Source: Methylobacterium pseudosasicola
GTDB taxonomy: Bacteria > Pseudomonadota > Alphaproteobacteria > Rhizobiales > Beijerinckiaceae
DNA: 64,000 nt
Direction of reading: 5' to 3'
Assembly (NCBI RefSeq): GCF_900114535.1
Contig: NZ_FOTK01000023.1
Span: 1-64,000 of the forward strand
Within the stretch, counting starts at the first letter, position 1. Each line of letters opens with the position of its first letter. This document shows, in pieces, positions 17,341-25,336 of this stretch. Under the pieces are notes generated by a model, which searched no databases, was not told the origin of the DNA, and saw only the letters and a program-made list of their open reading frames with translations. Position numbers and translations under genes: made by a program.

Positions 17341-17898
17341 ATGGCGATCTTCTTCACCGCGGACACGCATTTCGGCGACCCGCACATCCTGCGTCATCGC
17401 GGGGCGCGCTACGGCAGCCTCGAGGCGCATGATGCGGCGCTGGTCGCCGCTTGGAACGCTGTGGTCGGTCCGGAGGATTCGGTCTGGCATCTCGGCGACT
17501 TCGCCGCGGGGGCGAGCCGGGAGCATTGCGCGACCCTGTTCGCCCAACTCAACGGCATCAAGCGCCTCATCCGGGGCAACCACGATTCGAACCGCGTGCT
17601 CGACCTACCCTGGGCCGAGCCGCCCGCGGAGAGCGCCCGGATCTCGGTCCCGGACGCGCAGGGCCGGGAGCACCGCCTGTTCCTGTCGCATTACGCGCAC
17701 CGGGCCTGGCCCGGCCTGTGGCGGGAAACCCGCCACCTCTACGGCCACAGCCACGGCTGGCTGCCCGATACCAGCCGCTCCTGCGATGTCGGGGTCGATG
17801 CCTGGGACGACCGCCCGATCGCCATCGACGCCATCCTGGAACGCCAGGACGCGGCCGAGCTGGTGCCGGAGGAGATCGCCCGCCACGGGCTGCGCTGA
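17341..17898 (+). CDS. Metallophosphoesterase (calcineurin-like)
   Basis: 185 aa from ATG 17341. All metal-binding blocks are present: FTADTHFGDPH (D8, H10), WHLGDF, IRGNHDSNR, LSHYAHR and YGHSHGW. This is the short single-domain family, often acting as a phosphodiesterase or nucleotidase on unknown substrates. The start was placed at MAIFFTADTH because the strand leading into the first metal motif begins there; the upstream frame is unsupported. It stands alone ahead of the nepR region. Confidence 0.9.
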   Translation: MAIFFTADTHFGDPHILRHRGARYGSLEAHDAALVAAWNAVVGPEDSVWHLGDFAAGASREHCATLFAQLNGIKRLIRGNHDSNRVLDLPWAEPPAESARISVPDAQGREHRLFLSHYAHRAWPGLWRETRHLYGHSHGWLPDTSRSCDVGVDAWDDRPIAIDAILERQDAAELVPEEIARHGLR

Positions 17899-17995
17899 CC
17901 TCCGGGCGGAGTGCGCGCGCGCGCCGCCGAACCGGTATCCACTTCGGCGGCGCGCGCTTTATGTCTGGGGCGATCGAGACCCGCGCGAGGCCGCC

Positions 17996-18295
17996 ATGAC
18001 CGAACCCCCTGCCCCGCCCGATTGGGCCGCGACCGCGACGCGGGCCGCCATGCAGGCCGCCTCCGAGCTCGGCCTCGGAAGCGGGTTCGCCGACCTCGAT
18101 GCGCAGACCTGGGCGCGGCTGCGCGACCGCACGGCGGAGATCCTGTCCGGTGCGGGCGGCACCCTGCCGCCGGATTGGGAGCGGGCGCTGGCCCACGTCC
18201 TGGGCCGCCCCGATCCCGATGAGCTGGCCCGCGACGAAGCCGACACAGTGCTCGCCGAACAGGGCGAAGTGTTCGCGCCCGAGGACGATGCCTGA
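17996..18295 (+). CDS. Hypothetical protein preceding nepR
   Basis: 99 aa from ATG 17996. Soluble and largely helical, with a Trp/Leu-rich middle (DLDAQTWARLRDRTAEIL) and an acidic C-terminus (PEDDA). No known family. The reading frame of nepR opens inside its 3' end (possible ATG 18288 overlapping its stop), so it may be translated in the same transcript as nepR. Confidence 0.55.
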   Translation: MTEPPAPPDWAATATRAAMQAASELGLGSGFADLDAQTWARLRDRTAEILSGAGGTLPPDWERALAHVLGRPDPDELARDEADTVLAEQGEVFAPEDDA

Positions 18296-18350
18296 GACTT
18301 CCTGGCCCCGGGTGGTTGCCGTCGCGCCACTGCAGGCCGATGTAGATGGG

Positions 18351-18590
18351 ATGCCACATCCCGATTCTCAGCGCGCCGCCCCGAGATCCGCGCCCGGCAC
18401 CGGCCCCACGGCCCTGCGGGTGTTTCCGATCGCGAGCAGCGCCCCGGTCCTCGACGCGCAGACGCGGATGCGGCTCGGCCGCCAGCTGCAGGCGCTCTAT
18501 GATCCGGTGATCGACGAGGCGCTGGATCCCCGGCTGGCGGAGCTGCTGCAGCAGCTCGACGCGGACCGGGCGGACGAGTCCGAGCGCTGA
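18351..18590 (+). CDS. nepR: NepR family anti-sigma factor
   Basis: 79 aa from ATG 18351; an in-frame ATG at 18288, overlapping the stop of the upstream gene, would add 21 residues. NepR proteins are about 60-70 aa, which favours the shorter start. The NepR core is at residues 34-72, with LGRQLQALYDPVID as helix 1 and PRLAELLQQLD as helix 2. NepR holds EcfG sigma factors inactive until phosphorylated PhyR sequesters it. It converges on the EcfG-type sigma gene at 18797-19534 across 206 bases with two hairpins. PhyR is not in the window. Confidence 0.8.
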   Translation: MPHPDSQRAAPRSAPGTGPTALRVFPIASSAPVLDAQTRMRLGRQLQALYDPVIDEALDPRLAELLQQLDADRADESER

Positions 18591-18608
18591 AGGGAATTCC
18601 CGAAAGGG

Positions 18609-18650
18609 GCTCCCGTCGGTGGATCGGGGGGATGTCACACCGACGGGAGC
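18609..18650. terminator. Long perfect hairpin between nepR and the sigma-factor gene
   Basis: 13-bp arms GCTCCCGTCGGTG (18609-18621) and CACCGACGGGAGC (18638-18650) with a 16-base loop, 18 bases past the nepR stop. No T-tract; probably a bidirectional transcription barrier or mRNA end. Confidence 0.5.
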
Positions 18651-18688
18651 TGAGCCGGGACGACGGATCGACCCAACCCGCCCTATGT

Positions 18689-18710
18689 CGCCCGGGAATC
18701 ACCCCGGGCG
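18689..18710. terminator. Second hairpin between nepR and the sigma-factor gene
   Basis: 8-bp stem CGCCCGGG/CCCGGGCG with the loop AATCAC, followed by an AT-rich stretch on the plus side (CTTAAGTCAAATTT). Suitable as a weak terminator for nepR. Confidence 0.5.
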
Positions 18711-18796
18711 CCTTCACTTAAGTCAAATTTGCTGGCGAATACAGAGGGCGATCCCCTGGATAGGGGTATTCAGCGGTGGAAACCGATCGCGCCGCG

Positions 18797-19534
18797 TCAG
18801 GCCGTGGTCCCGGTCACCGACAGCATCACCCCGTCGTTGCCGATCTCGGCTCCGGTATAGCCGAGCATCCGGGCGAGCTGCTCCCGGGCGCGCCAGACCC
18901 GGCTCTTCACCGTGCCGATCTGGCAGTTCATGACCGCGGCGGCTTCCTCGTAGCTCAGGTTCTCGATCGCCACGAGGACCAGCGCCTCGCGCATCACCGG
19001 CGCCAGCCGGTCGAGGGCGGCGCGCACGTCCTGAAGGTCGAGATGGCCGCCCTGCTCCGGCACGCTGGTCAGCCGCTCGGCGTAGCTGCCGTCGGTGTCG
19101 GCGACCTCGCGGCCCTGCTTGCGGTGTTGGCTGTAGAACACGTTGCGCAGGATCGTGAACAGCCACGCCTCCAGGTTGGAGCCGGGGGTGAAGCCGGCCC
19201 GCCCGCGCCAGCCGCGCAGCAGCGTGTCCTGCACGAGGTCGTCGGCCGCGGCCGGATCGCGGGTCAGGGACACCGCGAAGCGATGCAGGGCCGGCACCAC
19301 CTTCAGCAGGCCGGCCCGGAACGCCGCCTCCCGCTCGCCCTCTCCGCGGGCCAGTGCGGCGTCGAGGCGCGCCAGCAGGTCGGCGAAGCGGTCGGAGGCC
19401 GATCCGGAGGCCGGATCGAGCTGGTCGTAGGTGAGGCCGAGCAGGGTGCCGAGATGGGTGCGCACCGCATCCGGCAGGCCGTGGCGGAGATCGCGGGACG
19501 AATCGAGCAGGGTGTGGCCTTCGGTGTCGGGCAT
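18797..19534 (-). CDS. ecfG: EcfG-type (ECF15) sigma factor with a NepR-like N-terminal extension
   Basis: 245 aa from ATG 19534. Region 2 spans about 72-135 (ADDLVQDTLLRGW, then NLEAWLFTILRNVFYS), and region 4 about 165-225 (REALVLVAIENLSYEEAA, GTVKSRVWRARE). These match EcfG, the general-stress sigma factor of Alphaproteobacteria. EcfG proteins usually begin near region 2, but here about 70 extra residues precede it. Residues 20-59 resemble NepR: L20, R25, L28, G29, L32, Y36, D37, then R49, A51, L53, L54, L57, D58, A59 coincide with the NepR encoded next door (14 of 31 aligned positions, one linker gap). No other start lies in between, so the extension belongs to the protein. Confidence 0.85.
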   Translation of the reverse strand: MPDTEGHTLLDSSRDLRHGLPDAVRTHLGTLLGLTYDQLDPASGSASDRFADLLARLDAALARGEGEREAAFRAGLLKVVPALHRFAVSLTRDPAAADDLVQDTLLRGWRGRAGFTPGSNLEAWLFTILRNVFYSQHRKQGREVADTDGSYAERLTSVPEQGGHLDLQDVRAALDRLAPVMREALVLVAIENLSYEEAAAVMNCQIGTVKSRVWRAREQLARMLGYTGAEIGNDGVMLSVTGTTA

Positions 19535-19698
19535 CGGTCCGGGCGTCGGCAAACGGGCCGGTCGCGCCCGTCGAGGATTGTTTGTGGCGCGCCTGCGCCG
19601 GCCCCGCCCCAACATGGGTTAGAACCCGCTGCGAAGGTGAGGCCGGCCGAATACAAGCAACTTCGCCGGGTACCGCGCCCGATTACAACCCGGCCGCG

Positions 19699-19723
19699 AA
19701 CCGGGGGCGCACAGCGGCGTTCC
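19699..19723 (-). promoter_or_regulatory. Possible EcfG-type promoter upstream of the sigma gene
   Basis: On the minus strand GGAAC (19723-19719), a 16-base spacer and GGTT (19702-19699) resemble the EcfG promoter pattern GGAAC-N16/17-CGTT with one mismatch in the -10 part. It would suit autoregulation. Single weak match. Confidence 0.25.
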
Positions 19724-19792
19724 CCTGTCGGATCTGCGGCCCCGTCGGGTGCCGTTCGCAGGCGATCCGCGACCCCGAGCCGAGGCGTATCG

Positions 19793-20971
19793 ATGGCTTC
19801 TCCCGTTCCAGACCGCAGCGCGGCCCGCGATCCCGGGGGGCCGGCCTCGACGGTCTGGACCCTGGCCCTGGCCACCGCCCTGGTCGGCCTGGTCGCGTTC
19901 CCGCGCCGGGCGGCTGGCCCCACCGGGCCGCGGACGGATGCGGGCCCCCGGCCTGCCTTCGCGGGCGCGTCGGCGCACGAGCCGTCACCCACCCATGAGG
20001 GCGACGACGCGAAGGCGGTCGCCCTGCGTGAGGCCGATCGCGGGCGGGGCGCCAGCCATCCGGCCGAGATCCCCGCCAAGGGCTGGAAGGACATCGCCCT
20101 GCGCACCTATCGCGACATCGGCGAGAACCGCCTGCCGCTGATCGCGGCGGGGGTGACCTTCTTCACCCTGCTGGCGATTTTCCCGGCGGTGGCGGCTTTG
20201 GTCTCCTGCTACGGCCTCGTGGCTGACGCCTCGACCATCAACGACCAGCTCGCCAGCCTTCAGGGCATCATGCCCCAGGGCGCCCTCGACATCCTCGACG
20301 ACCAGGTCAAGCGCCTGAACGAGAAGGGCAACACCGCGCTCGGCCTGAGCCTGATCGTCAGCATCGCCCTGTCGGTCTGGAGTGCCAATGGTGGCGTGAA
20401 GCACGTCTTCGACGCCCTCAACATCGTCTACAACGAGCGCGAGAAGCGCAATTTCGTCCTGCTCAACGTCGTCTCCCTCGGCTTCACCGCCGGGGCGCTG
20501 GCCTTCCTGATCCTGGCCCTGGCCGCGGTCGTGGTGCTGCCGGTGGTGCTCTCCTATGTCGGGTTCGGCTCGGATGCCTGGTGGCTGACCCTGCTGCGCT
20601 GGCCGGCGCTGCTCGTAGCGGTCCTGCTCGGGCTCGCCATGCTCTACCGCTACGGTCCGAGCCGGGACGCGCCGCGCTGGCGCTGGGTGACGCCCGGGGG
20701 CGCCGCGGCGGCCGTGCTGTGGATCGTCGCCTCGCTGCTGTTCTCCTGGTACGTCGCCCATTTCGGCAGCTACAACAAGACTTACGGCTCCCTCGGCGCG
20801 GCCATCGGCTTCATGACCTGGATCTGGATCTCGACCATGATCGTGCTCGCCGGCGCCCAGCTCAACGCCGAGATGGAGCACCAGACCGCCGAGGACACGA
20901 CGGTGGGCGAGCCCCAGCCTTTAGGCACGCGCCGGGCCCGGATGGCCGATTCCGTGGGCGCCGCCGCGTGA
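19793..20971 (+). CDS. YihY/BrkB family inner-membrane protein
   Basis: 392 aa from ATG 19793. An N-terminal hydrophobic stretch and a long, poorly conserved Pro/Arg/Ala-rich linker (to about residue 95) precede the conserved core, which starts with LRTYRDIGENRLPLIAAGVTFF and contains six predicted TM helices, including SVWSANGGVKHVFDALN and the end IGFMTWIWISTMIVLAGAQLNAEMEH. YihY/BrkB proteins are widespread inner-membrane proteins of unclear function, once misannotated as ribonuclease BN. Transcribed alone, divergently from the sigma-factor gene. Confidence 0.9.
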   Translation: MASPVPDRSAARDPGGPASTVWTLALATALVGLVAFPRRAAGPTGPRTDAGPRPAFAGASAHEPSPTHEGDDAKAVALREADRGRGASHPAEIPAKGWKDIALRTYRDIGENRLPLIAAGVTFFTLLAIFPAVAALVSCYGLVADASTINDQLASLQGIMPQGALDILDDQVKRLNEKGNTALGLSLIVSIALSVWSANGGVKHVFDALNIVYNEREKRNFVLLNVVSLGFTAGALAFLILALAAVVVLPVVLSYVGFGSDAWWLTLLRWPALLVAVLLGLAMLYRYGPSRDAPRWRWVTPGGAAAAVLWIVASLLFSWYVAHFGSYNKTYGSLGAAIGFMTWIWISTMIVLAGAQLNAEMEHQTAEDTTVGEPQPLGTRRARMADSVGAAA

Positions 20972-21081
20972 GGTGACGGCGATACGCCGCGTGACCCGAT
21001 CGGGCCTCCGTCCCTTGCCTTGGGCCGGCTGCGGCCGATCTGAGCGGCATCACGCTTCCGGTTCGGGCCCACCGACGCATC

Positions 21082-22386
21082 ATGCACATTCACCTCGACG
21101 CGCTCGGCGGCGTGGCCGGCGACATGTTCGCCGCCGCGCTGCTGGATGCCTTTCCCGAGCATCTGGAGGGCGTGCGCGCGAGCGTGCGGGCCGTCGATTC
21201 GCGCATCGCCTGCACGGCGCCCGCGCATAATGACGGCATCCTGCAGGGCTCGCGCTTCGCGGTCTCAGGCCCCGGCTCGGAGGCGCCGCCTGCGCCGCAT
21301 CGGCACGGCGGCCATGCGGACCACCACCATCACGATCATCACCCGCACGATCACCCGCACAGCCACGCGCACGACGCTTCCCATCACGGCCACCGGCCCT
21401 GGTCCGAAATCCGCGCGGAGTTGGAGCGGGCGGATCTCGCCCCCGCCATCCGGGCGCATGCGCTGGCCATCTTCGGGCACCTCGCCGATGCGGAGGCCCG
21501 GGTCCACGGCATCGCGGTCGACGCTGTGGCGTTCCACGAGGTTGGCGCCTTCGATTCGATCGCCGACATCGTCGCCGCCGCCCACCTGATCGCCATGCTC
21601 GAAGTGCGAAGCTGGAGCGTCTCGGCCCTGCCCCTGGGCTCGGGCCGCGTCCGGACCCAGCACGGGCCTTTGCCGGTGCCGGCCCCCGCCACCACGCTCC
21701 TGCTCGAAGGTTTTTCGACCCTCGATGACGGGATCCCGGGCGAGCGCGTGACCCCCACCGGCGCCGCGATCCTGCGCCATCTCTGCGGCCATGAGCCCGG
21801 ACGCGGCCGGCCCCCCGGCACGATCGGGCGGAGCGGCATCGGGTTCGGCACGAAGGTCCTGCCGGGCCTCAGCAATTGCCTGCGCGCCCTGGTGCTGGAC
21901 GTGGTGCCCGCATCCCGGCCAGACCGCGGCGAACTTGCGGTCATCGCGTTCGAGATCGACGACCAGTCGGGCGAAGATCTGGCCATGGGCCTCGACCGCC
22001 TGCGCGCGGAGCCCGGCGTGCGCGACGTCGTGCAGATGCCGGTCCTGGGCAAGAAGGGCCGGATGATGGCCCATATCCAGGCCCTGGTTCAGCCCGAGAG
22101 CCTGGAGGCGGCGATCGCGGCCTGCTTCCGCGAGACCACCACGATCGGGCTGCGCCACCACCGGGTCGCGCGCGCAACGCTCGACCGCGAGGCCGTGACG
22201 GTCGCACCGGAGGGGCAGCCGGTCCGGGTCAAGGTGGTCGACCGGCCGGGCGGGCGCACCGCCAAGGCCGAGGCCGACGACGCCCTGCGCCAAGCGGGCC
22301 AGGCCGACCGGGCGCGCCTGCGCGCCGAGGCCGAACGCCTCGCCCTGCAACAGATCACGCAACAGATTACGAAGGAGGAGCGGTGA
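21082..22386 (+). CDS. larC: LarC, nickel insertion protein for the pincer cofactor
   Basis: 434 aa, one uninterrupted frame (in Lactobacillus larC is split by a programmed frameshift). It starts MHIHLDALGGVAGDMF, the family signature. Residues 73-104 form a dense histidine-rich loop (HHHHDHHPHDHPHSHAHD) that is expected to bind Ni2+. LarC inserts nickel into the pyridinium pincer nucleotide in a CTP-dependent reaction. The stop codon overlaps the larE start (GTGA). First gene of the larC-larE-larB operon. Confidence 0.93.
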   Translation: MHIHLDALGGVAGDMFAAALLDAFPEHLEGVRASVRAVDSRIACTAPAHNDGILQGSRFAVSGPGSEAPPAPHRHGGHADHHHHDHHPHDHPHSHAHDASHHGHRPWSEIRAELERADLAPAIRAHALAIFGHLADAEARVHGIAVDAVAFHEVGAFDSIADIVAAAHLIAMLEVRSWSVSALPLGSGRVRTQHGPLPVPAPATTLLLEGFSTLDDGIPGERVTPTGAAILRHLCGHEPGRGRPPGTIGRSGIGFGTKVLPGLSNCLRALVLDVVPASRPDRGELAVIAFEIDDQSGEDLAMGLDRLRAEPGVRDVVQMPVLGKKGRMMAHIQALVQPESLEAAIAACFRETTTIGLRHHRVARATLDREAVTVAPEGQPVRVKVVDRPGGRTAKAEADDALRQAGQADRARLRAEAERLALQQITQQITKEER

Positions 22387-23198
22387 CGCGCGCGCATCTC
22401 GAAGCCGTACTGGCGGAACTCGGGCCCGTCGCGGTGGCGGTGAGCGGCGGGGTCGACAGCCTGACGCTGGCCACCCTCGCCCACCGGCTGGCACCGTGGG
22501 CGACGCTCGTCGTTCACGCGGTCTCCCCGGCCGTGCCCGGCGAGGCGACCGCGCGGGTCCGGGCCGAGGCCGCCCGGGAGGGCTGGGACCTGCGGGTGAT
22601 CGAGGCCGGCGAGTTCGCCGACCCGGCCTACCGGGCCAACCCGGTCAACCGCTGCTTCTTCTGCAAGACCAACCTGTACGGGGCGATCCGGAACGTCACC
22701 GACCGGCAGATCCTGTCCGGCGCCAATCGCGACGACCTCGGCGAGTACCGCCCCGGCCTCGACGCCGCCCGGGAGCACGGGGTGCGCCACCCCTACGTGG
22801 AGGCGGGCCTCGACAAGGCGGCCGTCCGGGCGCTCGCCCGCCACCTCGGCCTCGGAACGGTGGCCGACTTGCCGTCCGCGCCCTGCCTGTCGAGCCGGGT
22901 CGAGACCGGCATCCCGATCGAGCCGGAGACCCTGGGCTTCATCCACGCGGTCGAGCGGCTGGTCGGAGGCGCCCTCGATGCCGGCACGGGCGCCAAGCGG
23001 GCCGTCCGCTGCCGGGTGCGGGCCGAGGGCGTGGTGGTGGAGCTCGATGCCGGAAGCCTTTCCACCCTGGACGCAGAGAATCGCGAAAAACTCGGGGCCG
23101 GCATCCGGGCGATCGCGCCGCCGCGGCTGTCCGGCCCGGTCCGGTTCGCGCCCTACCGGGTCGGCAGCGCCTTCCTGACGGGAGCCTCGCCCTTATGA
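22383..23198 (+). CDS. larE: LarE, ATP-dependent sulfur insertase
   Basis: 271 aa from GTG 22383, which overlaps the larC stop. Residues 21-26 (SGGVDS) are the PP-loop for adenylation of the pyridinium carboxylate. Three Cys sit at C91 and C94 (RCFFCK) and C168 (APCLSSR). LarE of the one-cysteine type sacrifices a single Cys, whereas enzymes with three conserved Cys can carry an Fe-S cluster that supplies sulfur catalytically; the set here suggests the second type. It sits between larC and larB, with the stop overlapping the larB start (ATGA). Confidence 0.92.
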   Translation: MTRAHLEAVLAELGPVAVAVSGGVDSLTLATLAHRLAPWATLVVHAVSPAVPGEATARVRAEAAREGWDLRVIEAGEFADPAYRANPVNRCFFCKTNLYGAIRNVTDRQILSGANRDDLGEYRPGLDAAREHGVRHPYVEAGLDKAAVRALARHLGLGTVADLPSAPCLSSRVETGIPIEPETLGFIHAVERLVGGALDAGTGAKRAVRCRVRAEGVVVELDAGSLSTLDAENREKLGAGIRAIAPPRLSGPVRFAPYRVGSAFLTGASPL

Positions 23199-23875
23199 GT
23201 GTTGCGGACGAATTCACCCTCGACTTCGCCCGGCCCGAGCGGATCGGCCTGGAAGAGGCGATCTTCTGCGCCGGCAAGAGCCCTGATCAGATCGACGCGA
23301 TCCTGGTCGCTGCCGGGGACCGGGGCGCCTCGCTGCTCCTGACCCGGCTCGACCCGGAGAAGTGCTCCCGGCTCGGGCACGCGGCGCGGCTCGACTATTG
23401 CCCGGTCTCGCGCACCGCGGTGTTCGGGCAGCCTCCCGCCGTCGCCGGCCCGGCCCGGGTCGCCGTGGTGGCGGCCGGCACCTCGGACGTGCCCGTCGCC
23501 CGGGAGGCCCTGCGGACGCTCGGCTATGCCGGCCGGGCCGCGACGCTGTTCGCCGATGTCGGCGTCGCCGGCCTCTGGCGGCTGACGACGCGGCTGGAGG
23601 AGATCCGGACGCATCCGGTGGTGATCGTCGCCGCCGGCATGGATGCGGCGCTGCCGAGCGTGGTCGGCGGTCTCGTGGCCGGGGCGGTGATCGCGGTCCC
23701 GACCTCCGTGGGCTACGGCGTCGCCGCGGGCGGGCGCGCGGCGCTCGACGCGGTGCTGGCGAGCTGCGCCCCCGGGATCACGGTGGTCAACATCGACAAC
23801 GGCTACGGCGCGGCCTGCGCCGCCCTGCGTCTGCTCAACGCGGCGAGTCGCCTCGCCCAGGAGGCCGAACGATGA
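23195..23875 (+). CDS. larB: LarB, pyridinium-3,5-biscarboxylate synthase
   Basis: 226 aa. The C-terminal half is the AIR-carboxylase-like fold typical of LarB (VAAGTSDVPVAREA, GMDAALPSVVGG, VPTSVGYG, VNIDNGYGAACAA). LarB carboxylates nicotinic acid adenine dinucleotide and opens its ring, giving the first pincer intermediate. Translationally coupled to larE. No lactate-racemase-type apoenzyme (LarA) gene is adjacent; the user of the cofactor must lie elsewhere. Confidence 0.92.
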   Translation: MSVADEFTLDFARPERIGLEEAIFCAGKSPDQIDAILVAAGDRGASLLLTRLDPEKCSRLGHAARLDYCPVSRTAVFGQPPAVAGPARVAVVAAGTSDVPVAREALRTLGYAGRAATLFADVGVAGLWRLTTRLEEIRTHPVVIVAAGMDAALPSVVGGLVAGAVIAVPTSVGYGVAAGGRAALDAVLASCAPGITVVNIDNGYGAACAALRLLNAASRLAQEAER

Positions 23876-23930
23876 CCTGCCGCCACCCGTTACCGCCCGA
23901 ACCCCACTTCCTTCCGAACGGAGATATCCG

Positions 23931-25055
23931 ATGGAACGCCGCAGCTTCCTTCAAGGCGCCGTGCTCGGCGCAGGAATCACGGGAACAGGTCTCGCAGGCG
24001 CCGGCAGCGCAGGTGCGGCCGTGAGCGTCCCGCCGCTTCCGAACACAAGGCCGCAGGACCCGGCCGACCTGCCGCTGATCTCCGATCCGGGCGAGCGCCG
24101 GGGCGAGATGCTCTACCGCAATTTCGGCCGGACCGCGGAAAAGATCTCGGCGATCGGGATGGGCGGGTTCCACCTCGGCAAGAGCGCGGTGACCGACGAC
24201 GAGGCGACCCGGCTGATCCACGAAGGCGTCGATCGCGGCATCACCTTCATGGACAATTGCTGGGACTACAACGACGGCCGCTCCGAGCTGCGCATGGGCG
24301 CGGCGCTGGCCCAGGGCGGCTACCGGGACAAGGTCTTCCTGATGTCCAAGATGGACGGGCGGACCAAGGAGGAGGCGCTCAAGCAGATCGACCAGTCGCT
24401 CCTGCGCCTGCGCACCGACCGGATCGACCTCGTCCAGCACCACGAGATCCTGCGCTACGACGACCCGGACCGCGTCTTCGCGGAGGGCGGCGCCATGGAG
24501 GGCTTCCTGGAAGCCAAGAAGCAGGGCAAGCTCCGCTATATCGGCTTCACCGGCCACAAGGACCCGCGCATCCACCTGCAGATGCTGGCGGTGGCGCAGG
24601 AGCGCGGCTTCCAGTTCGATTCTTGCCAGATGCCACTCAACGTGATGGACGCGCATTTCCGCTCGTTCGGCCATCTCGTGCTGCCGCACCTCGTGGCCGA
24701 GGGCATCGCGCCGCTCGCCATGAAGACGTTTGGCGACGGGGTGATCCTGAAGGCCGACGCGCCGATCAAGCCGATCGAGTACCTGCACTTCTCGCTGAAC
24801 CTGCCGGTCTCGGTGGTGATCACCGGCATCCAGAACCAGCGCGACCTCGACCAGGCCTTCGAGGCGGTGAAGACCTTCAAGCCCATGGACAAGGCGACGG
24901 TGGCCGAATTGCTGTCGCGTTCGAGGCCCTACGCGCTGGAGGGCAAGTACGAGCTGTTCAAGACGAGCGCGACCTTCGACGGCACCGCCAAGAACGCGGC
25001 CTGGCTCGGCGAGGACGTGCAGAGCGTGAAGAAGCTCGCGCCGACGATGGAGTAG
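23931..25055 (+). CDS. Tat-exported aldo/keto reductase
   Basis: 374 aa. The start MERRSFLQGAVLGAG is a twin-arginine signal, followed by a hydrophobic segment and SAGAA, so this AKR is probably sent to the periplasm. The AKR barrel follows: FGRTAEKISAIGMGGFHLG, FMDNCWDYNDGRSE (catalytic Asp/Tyr region), SKMDGRTKEE (Lys), DLVQHHEI (His) and GFTGHKDP. Exported AKRs are of unknown physiological role. It begins 55 bases after larB and may belong to its transcript, but whether it works with the nickel cofactor is unknown. Confidence 0.85.
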   Translation: MERRSFLQGAVLGAGITGTGLAGAGSAGAAVSVPPLPNTRPQDPADLPLISDPGERRGEMLYRNFGRTAEKISAIGMGGFHLGKSAVTDDEATRLIHEGVDRGITFMDNCWDYNDGRSELRMGAALAQGGYRDKVFLMSKMDGRTKEEALKQIDQSLLRLRTDRIDLVQHHEILRYDDPDRVFAEGGAMEGFLEAKKQGKLRYIGFTGHKDPRIHLQMLAVAQERGFQFDSCQMPLNVMDAHFRSFGHLVLPHLVAEGIAPLAMKTFGDGVILKADAPIKPIEYLHFSLNLPVSVVITGIQNQRDLDQAFEAVKTFKPMDKATVAELLSRSRPYALEGKYELFKTSATFDGTAKNAAWLGEDVQSVKKLAPTME

Positions 25056-25157
25056 GGGGCGGGTCGAACGCTGCTCGAATGGCGCGCGCAATTCCCTCCC
25101 CCCGGGAGGCGCACATCGGGCCTGTTCTGTGGCAAGACTCTGAATCACAACGTTTTT

Positions 25158-25264
25158 CCCCTCCCCCTTGCGGGGAGGGGCAGGGGTGGGGTGGTGCAGG
25201 ATGGGGAACAGCGGTGCCTTCTGCGCCACCCCCACCTCCAACTCCTCCCCGCAAGGGGGAGGAG
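25158..25264. repeat. Large imperfect inverted repeat of C/G-tracts
   Basis: The left arm (25158-25191) CCCCTCCCCCTTGCGGGGAGGGG and the right arm (25227-25264) ending CTCCCCGCAAGGGGGAGGAG are near-exact inverse copies, each containing its own smaller hairpin. This is a rhizobiales-type palindromic intergenic element (mobile-repeat remnant), not a gene. It fills most of the gap between the aldo/keto reductase and the molybdenum hydroxylase gene. Confidence 0.75.
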
Positions 25265-25336
25265 CGCGCGTCGCGCATTACACAGGCCGATGTTTGAGCA
25301 TGGTGGCCGGCGGCGAGGGCGGCAGAGGCGCCCGCC

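Noticed and set aside
17219..17432. Short frame starting with a LVRHGH phosphoglycerate-mutase-like motif
   Set aside because: The RHG motif is followed by unrelated Arg/Pro-rich sequence overlapping the metallophosphoesterase gene; no histidine phosphatase fold is present, and the start lies inside a palindromic repeat.
25158..25264. CRISPR-like repeat
   Set aside because: Only two inverse copies, no regular spacers and no cas genes; it is a palindromic intergenic element.
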